A stretch of DNA of 64,000 nt from Mesorhizobium sp. M4B.F.Ca.ET.203.01.1.1 (GTDB lineage: Bacteria > Pseudomonadota > Alphaproteobacteria > Rhizobiales > Rhizobiaceae), in NCBI RefSeq assembly GCF_004791025.1, contig NZ_SRUO01000002.1, positions 496,001 to 560,000 on the forward strand, in the 5' to 3' direction. Position 1 is the first letter of the stretch, and every line of letters starts with the position of its first letter. A program made the translations under genes and the position numbers. The notes beneath the pieces are model-generated. The model had not been told where the DNA came from. It did not search any database and saw only the letters and a program-made list of their open reading frames with translations. This document shows, piece after piece, positions 60,616 to 64,000 of this stretch.

Positions 60616-61224
60616 ATGGACGTTTTTGACGAAGCCGCCGAAAGGTCGAAGGACGATGCCGATGTGCGCGTCGGCCGGCGCGTGCGGGCGCTGAGGCTGG
60701 AGCGCAAGCTGTCGCTGGCCGAGCTTGCGGCAAAGGCCGGCATTTCGATCGGCGCGCTCAGCCAGATCGAGCGAGGCATGTCCTCGCTGCGTGTCAAGGT
60801 GATCTGGCCGCTGGCCGCCGCGCTCGACATCGAACCGTCTGCGCTGATCGCCGACGGCAATGACGCCGTCAACGACCTCTATTGCGTGCGCGCCGACAAG
60901 CGGCGGCAGATACCGGTCAAGTCGGAAGGCATCGCCAAGGCATTGCTCTCGCCGCCAGCGGCCACGCTCACCGGCATGCTGGTTACGGTCGAGGCCGGCG
61001 GCGGCACGGCGGAAGCCTACGCCCATGCCGGCCACGAATTCGGCTTCGTGATGACGGGCGAGGTCGAACTGGTGGTCGATTCGACCACCTACGGATTGAA
61101 GGCCGGCGACAGCTTTGCCTTCAAGAGCACGCTTCTGCATGCCTTCCGCAACCCCGGCGCCGAGTGCTGCCAGATCCTCTGGGTCAACACGACAAAACCC
61201 TCCGAGGTGCGCGATGGCGCCTGA
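60616..61224 (+). CDS. XRE-family regulator with cupin domain (PuuR-like)
   Basis: Regulator of 202 residues. The helix-turn-helix is near residues 17-72 (VRALRLERKLSLAELAAKAGISIGALSQIERG), and the cupin is in residues about 120-195 (AYAHAGHEFGFVMTGEVELVV, LKAGDSFAFKSTLLHAFRNPG). The fold is that of PuuR-type regulators of polyamine genes. It sits inside the transporter operon, overlapping the ATPase gene by 11 bases, which suggests direct control of this transporter. It is a paralogue of the regulator at 29081-29803. Confidence 0.9.
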   Translation: MDVFDEAAERSKDDADVRVGRRVRALRLERKLSLAELAAKAGISIGALSQIERGMSSLRVKVIWPLAAALDIEPSALIADGNDAVNDLYCVRADKRRQIPVKSEGIAKALLSPPAATLTGMLVTVEAGGGTAEAYAHAGHEFGFVMTGEVELVVDSTTYGLKAGDSFAFKSTLLHAFRNPGAECCQILWVNTTKPSEVRDGA

Positions 61225-62356
61225 TGCGACAGAGCAATTCCAGGCAAAGCGCGACACGGCTTTCCGTCCGGAATTGCGAGATGCATTAGTTCGACTGCAG
61301 AAAGTCTCGAAGGTCTTTCCGGGTGGTGTGGTTGGTCTCGACGCCGTCGACCTGGATATCGCTCCGGGTGAGTTCCTCACTTTGTTAGGGCCGTCCGGTT
61401 GCGGCAAGACCACCAGCCTGCGCGTCATCGCCGGTTTCGAGAGCCCGACCAGCGGCAATGTTCTGCTCGAGGGCCGCGACATAACGGGCCTGAGGCCCTT
61501 CGATCGTCCGGTCAACACCGTGTTCCAGGACTATGCGCTGTTCCCGCACATGGATGTCGCCGAGAATGTCGGCTTCGGCCTGTCGCTGCGCAAACTGTCC
61601 GGCGCCGAGCAGGCGAAACGCGTCGGCGCGGCGCTCGACATGGTCGGCCTCGCCGACAAGCTCGGCGCCCGCGTCCTGGAGCTTTCGGGCGGCCAGCGCC
61701 AGCGTGTCGCGCTCGCCCGCGCCATCGTCTGCGAGCCGCGCGTGCTGCTGCTCGACGAGCCGCTGTCGGCGCTCGACGCACATCTGCGCGAGCAGATGCA
61801 GGTTGAGCTGAAGCGGCTGCAGTCGCGGCTCGGCACCACCTTCGTCATGGTCACCCACGACCAGACCGAAGCGCTGTCGATCTCCGATCGCATCGTCGTC
61901 ATGAACAAGGGCCGCATCGAGCAGATCGCGCCGCCGGCGACCCTCTACGACCGCCCTGCGACGAAATTCGTCGCCTCTTTCATCGGCACCATGAACCTCC
62001 TGCCGTCGCGCTTCGTCGGCCGCGACGGCGAGCGCCTGCGCTTTGCCGCCGGCGAGCTGCCGCTGGAAGCTATATCCGAAACCGGCGAGATGCCGGCCGC
62101 CGGCGAGATGCGCACCATCGGCGTGCGTCCCGAGGACCTGTTGGCGACCACCGAAGCCGCCGACGGCACCGCGCCGGCACGGGTGAGCGGCGTCGTCTTT
62201 CACGGCCGCACGCTGCGCCTCCACGCCGAGCTGGGGCAGGGGATGCGGGTGGTGATCGATGCGCCGCGACGCGCCGACGGTTTTCAGTTCAGCGTCGGCG
62301 ACGTGGCGCATATCAGCCTGCGCCGGGGCGCCAGCTGCCCTATGCTTTCCAGTTGA
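61214..62356 (+). CDS. ABC transporter ATP-binding subunit (PotA-like)
   Basis: ATPase of 380 residues: Walker A GPSGCGKTT, signature LSGGQRQR, Walker B VLLLDEPLSALD, H-loop VTHDQ, and the C-terminal TOBE domain (RTIGVRPEDLLATTEAADG). The ATG at 61214 overlaps the regulator gene by 11 bases. Codons 6 to 22 come from a copy of the AGAGCAATTCC repeat (61231-61278), giving an unusual N-terminal extension TEQFQAKRDTAFRPELR. A later start inside the repeat is not available, so the repeat is translated if this start is used. Confidence 0.92.
   Translation: MAPDATEQFQAKRDTAFRPELRDALVRLQKVSKVFPGGVVGLDAVDLDIAPGEFLTLLGPSGCGKTTSLRVIAGFESPTSGNVLLEGRDITGLRPFDRPVNTVFQDYALFPHMDVAENVGFGLSLRKLSGAEQAKRVGAALDMVGLADKLGARVLELSGGQRQRVALARAIVCEPRVLLLDEPLSALDAHLREQMQVELKRLQSRLGTTFVMVTHDQTEALSISDRIVVMNKGRIEQIAPPATLYDRPATKFVASFIGTMNLLPSRFVGRDGERLRFAAGELPLEAISETGEMPAAGEMRTIGVRPEDLLATTEAADGTAPARVSGVVFHGRTLRLHAELGQGMRVVIDAPRRADGFQFSVGDVAHISLRRGASCPMLSS
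61231..61278. repeat. AGAGCAATTCC dispersed repeat inside a coding sequence
   Basis: A 48-base copy, starting AGAGCAATTCCAGGCAAAG and ending GTCCGGAATTGCG, matches the copy at 26317-26363 except for a few bases. It falls in the first codons of the PotA-like gene and keeps the frame open. Confidence 0.8.
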
Positions 62357-62365
62357 CCGCTTGCC

Positions 62366-63067
62366 TCAGGACGCCTTGGCGAAAAAACCCTGATAGTCGG
62401 ATTTGGCCTGCAGCAGGCGCAGAATGTTCTCGCGTGAGCCTCGCACATGCGCGCGGGCGCGCTCGCCGGCAAGCGCCACATCACCGGCGCAGATCGCGTC
62501 GACGATGCCGGTGTGCTCCTCGCGGGTGAGCTTCCACTCGTCCAGCCACAGAAGCTCCGTCCAGACATATTGCTGGCACTTGTCGAGTATGCCGCAGAGC
62601 ATGCCGGAGAGCATCTCGTTGCCGCCGATTTCGGCGATCACGCGATGCAGGTCGATACCGACCTGCAGTTCCTCGAACTGCTCCCTGGTGCTGCGGTCGG
62701 GGATCGCGGCCAGACGCTCGCATTCGGCAAGAACTGCGCGCAGCCGCGTCTTGTCGGCGGCGGTGGCGTTGGCCGCCGCCAGCTCGGTCGCGCGTCCGTC
62801 GAGCAGCTCGCGGATGTCGAAGGCCTCGCGGAACATGGTGAGATTGAACTCGGCGACCAGATAGCCCTGGCGCGGACGGCCGATGACCAGGCCGTCGCGC
62901 TCCAGCCGGTTGAAGGCCTCGCGCACCGGTGTGCGGCTGACCTTCAGGCGCTCGGCCATGTCGGCTTCCGTGACACGCGAGCCAGGCGGAATCTGGCCGG
63001 TGATGATCAGCGCCTTCAGCTTCTCGAACACCGAATCGCGCAGCGTGTTCTTTCTCTCCTTGCTCAA
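62366..63067 (-). CDS. GntR-family regulator (FCD subfamily)
   Basis: Regulator of 233 residues. Winged helix-turn-helix in residues about 8-70 (ALIITGQIPPGSRVTEADMAERLKVSRTPVREAFNRLERDGLV), then an FCD domain with the metal-type His and Asp residues (FDIRELLDGRATELAAAN, IDLHRVIAEIGGNEML). The TTG at 63067 is chosen because GGAGG lies 8 bases before it; an in-frame ATG at 63175 would pass through a repeat. It is divergent from the next binding-protein gene and is its likely regulator through TTGTATACAA. Confidence 0.9.
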   Translation of the reverse strand: MSKERKNTLRDSVFEKLKALIITGQIPPGSRVTEADMAERLKVSRTPVREAFNRLERDGLVIGRPRQGYLVAEFNLTMFREAFDIRELLDGRATELAAANATAADKTRLRAVLAECERLAAIPDRSTREQFEELQVGIDLHRVIAEIGGNEMLSGMLCGILDKCQQYVWTELLWLDEWKLTREEHTGIVDAICAGDVALAGERARAHVRGSRENILRLLQAKSDYQGFFAKAS

Positions 63068-63103
63068 GCGTCCCGCCTCCAACGGTCTGTCATGGATTCG
63101 CAG

Positions 63104-63160
63104 TCTAGAGCCTTTTGGCGCTTGCTTGAAACAGGACCGTTTCGAGCAGAGTAGCGCTCC
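63104..63160. repeat. Small dispersed palindrome (TCTAGAGCC type)
   Basis: TCTAGAGCCTTTTGGCGC followed by GAAACAGGACCGTTTC is a short palindromic unit of the kind scattered in Rhizobiales genomes. The half GAAAC...GTTTC is a perfect dyad. Confidence 0.5.
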
Positions 63161-63204
63161 GGCCTTGGCCTCCATCTTTCGTCACCAAAAACGCATGGCG
63201 CGTG

Positions 63205-63247
63205 TTGACATCGGCTTCCGACGAATTACACTCAAAATTGTATACAA
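63205..63247 (+). promoter_or_regulatory. Promoter and GntR operator of the last binding-protein gene
   Basis: TTGACA (63205-63210) and TACACT (63227-63232) are 16 bases apart. The perfect palindrome TTGTATACAA (63238-63247), a typical FCD-GntR site, overlaps the expected transcription start, so binding would block the promoter. Confidence 0.7.
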
Positions 63248-63297
63248 ATTCGCATACCAAATCAACGATAATGGGAACACCGGTTGGAGAAGCGAAA

Positions 63298-64000
63298 ATG
63301 ACGAAGCTGCTTTGCATCAAAAGTCTTGCGGTCGCGGGGCTGCTGGCCTCGGTCGCCGTCCCGGCATCGGCCGCCGACACCATCACCGCCGCCTCCTGGG
63401 GCGGCACCTATCAGGAGGCGGAGACCAAGGCCTTCTTCGATCCGACGGCCAAGGAACTCGGCATCACCATCAAGCAGGACACCACCAACGGCCTCGACGA
63501 CGTGCGCCTGCAGGTCACCGGCAATGCCGTCAAATGGGACATCACCGAGCTCGGCGCCGACGAATGCGCGCGCGGCTCCAAGGAAGGCCTGTTCGAGAAG
63601 CTCGACTACAGCGTCATCGACAAGAGCGGCATCAATCCCAAGCTCGTCCATGACGACTGGGTCGGCATCTCCTACACCTCCGTGGTGCTGATCTACCGGA
63701 CCGACGTTTTCGGCGACAAGGGGCCGAAGACCTGGGCCGATTTCTGGGATGTCGAGAAATTCCCCGGCCGCCGCGCGCTCTCCGGCAGCCAGGCGACGGA
63801 AACGCTGAGTGTCGCCGCGCTCGCCAAGGGCATTCCGATCGACAAGGTCTATCCGGTCGACATCGACGGCGCGCTGCAATCCGTCGACAAGGTCAAGGGC
63901 CATATCGACGCCTGGTGGACCTCGGGCGCCCAGGCCATGCAGCTCGTCAAGGACGGCGAGGTCGACATGGCGAGCATCTGGAACGGCCGCGCCGGCACCT
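63298..64000 (+). CDS. ABC transporter, periplasmic binding protein (PotD-like), 3' truncated
   Basis: First 234 residues of a solute-binding protein; the frame is open at the window end. A signal peptide is cut near residue 25 (ASAADT). The mature part starts ITAASWGGTYQEAETKAFFDP, the common beginning of spermidine/putrescine-type binding proteins, and continues with WDITELGADECARG and VLIYRTDVFGDKGPKTWADFWD. GGAGA precedes the ATG. The transporter's other subunits should lie beyond the window. The divergent GntR gene is its likely regulator. Confidence 0.9.
   Translation, partial: MTKLLCIKSLAVAGLLASVAVPASAADTITAASWGGTYQEAETKAFFDPTAKELGITIKQDTTNGLDDVRLQVTGNAVKWDITELGADECARGSKEGLFEKLDYSVIDKSGINPKLVHDDWVGISYTSVVLIYRTDVFGDKGPKTWADFWDVEKFPGRRALSGSQATETLSVAALAKGIPIDKVYPVDIDGALQSVDKVKGHIDAWWTSGAQAMQLVKDGEVDMASIWNGRAGT

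Noticed and set aside
1..64000. Mobile element or genomic-island borders (transposase, integrase, tRNA attachment site)
   Set aside because: No such gene, tRNA or direct-repeat border was found, and composition looks even throughout. Transfer of the amine island cannot be shown from this window.

Overview
The window looks like chromosome or megaplasmid DNA from a soil or plant-associated alphaproteobacterium of the Rhizobiales, most like Mesorhizobium. Supports are the high GC content, the rhizobial mosaic palindromes, the alphaproteobacterial cuckoo (alpha-r14 type) sRNA, many ABC and RND transporters, and GntR, SorC and TetR regulators beside catabolic operons. This is recognition from sequence memory; no search was run. 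No rRNA, tRNA, CRISPR array, transposase or phage gene was seen.

Layout. 1-1427: 3' part of an acyl-CoA synthetase gene. 1754-6989: TetR regulator with a lipoprotein adaptor and an RND efflux pump. 7284-35970: the centrepiece, a methylated-amine catabolic island of about 29 kb. 36355-46334: a sugar or polyol locus (two SDR dehydrogenases, a ribose-type ABC transporter, a SorC regulator, an FGGY kinase, a SAF-domain oxidoreductase). 46627-48453: an enolase-superfamily enzyme with its GntR regulator. 48766-54204: a second RND pump with adaptor, a coupled 85-residue protein and a TetR regulator. 54241-54356 (minus): a three-hairpin sRNA with CCTCCTCCC in each loop. 54799-62356: an FAH-family hydrolase, a PuuB-like oxidase and a polyamine-type ABC transporter with its own XRE-cupin regulator. 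62366-64000: a GntR regulator divergent from another polyamine-type binding protein, cut by the window end.

How the central genes fit together. TmoXVW imports TMAO. Tmm oxidises trimethylamine to TMAO. Tdm (DUF1989-GcvT) splits TMAO to dimethylamine and formaldehyde. DmmABC with DmmD demethylates dimethylamine to methylamine. GmaS couples methylamine to glutamate, MgsABC makes N-methylglutamate, and MgdABCD oxidises it back to glutamate with a C1 unit on tetrahydrofolate. A GFA-family protein at the end of the tmo operon may handle formaldehyde. Each enzyme family is known from marine Roseobacter and methylotrophs. What stands out here is that every step, two APC permeases, several small membrane proteins and one XRE-cupin regulator are clustered.

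A quasi-palindrome, roughly TTTCA-N5 to 7-TGAAATT, lies upstream of nearly every transcription unit of the island and of the regulator gene itself. I propose it as the operator of an undescribed methylated-amine regulon. A matching site lies before the polyamine-type ABC operon, which carries a second XRE-cupin regulator.
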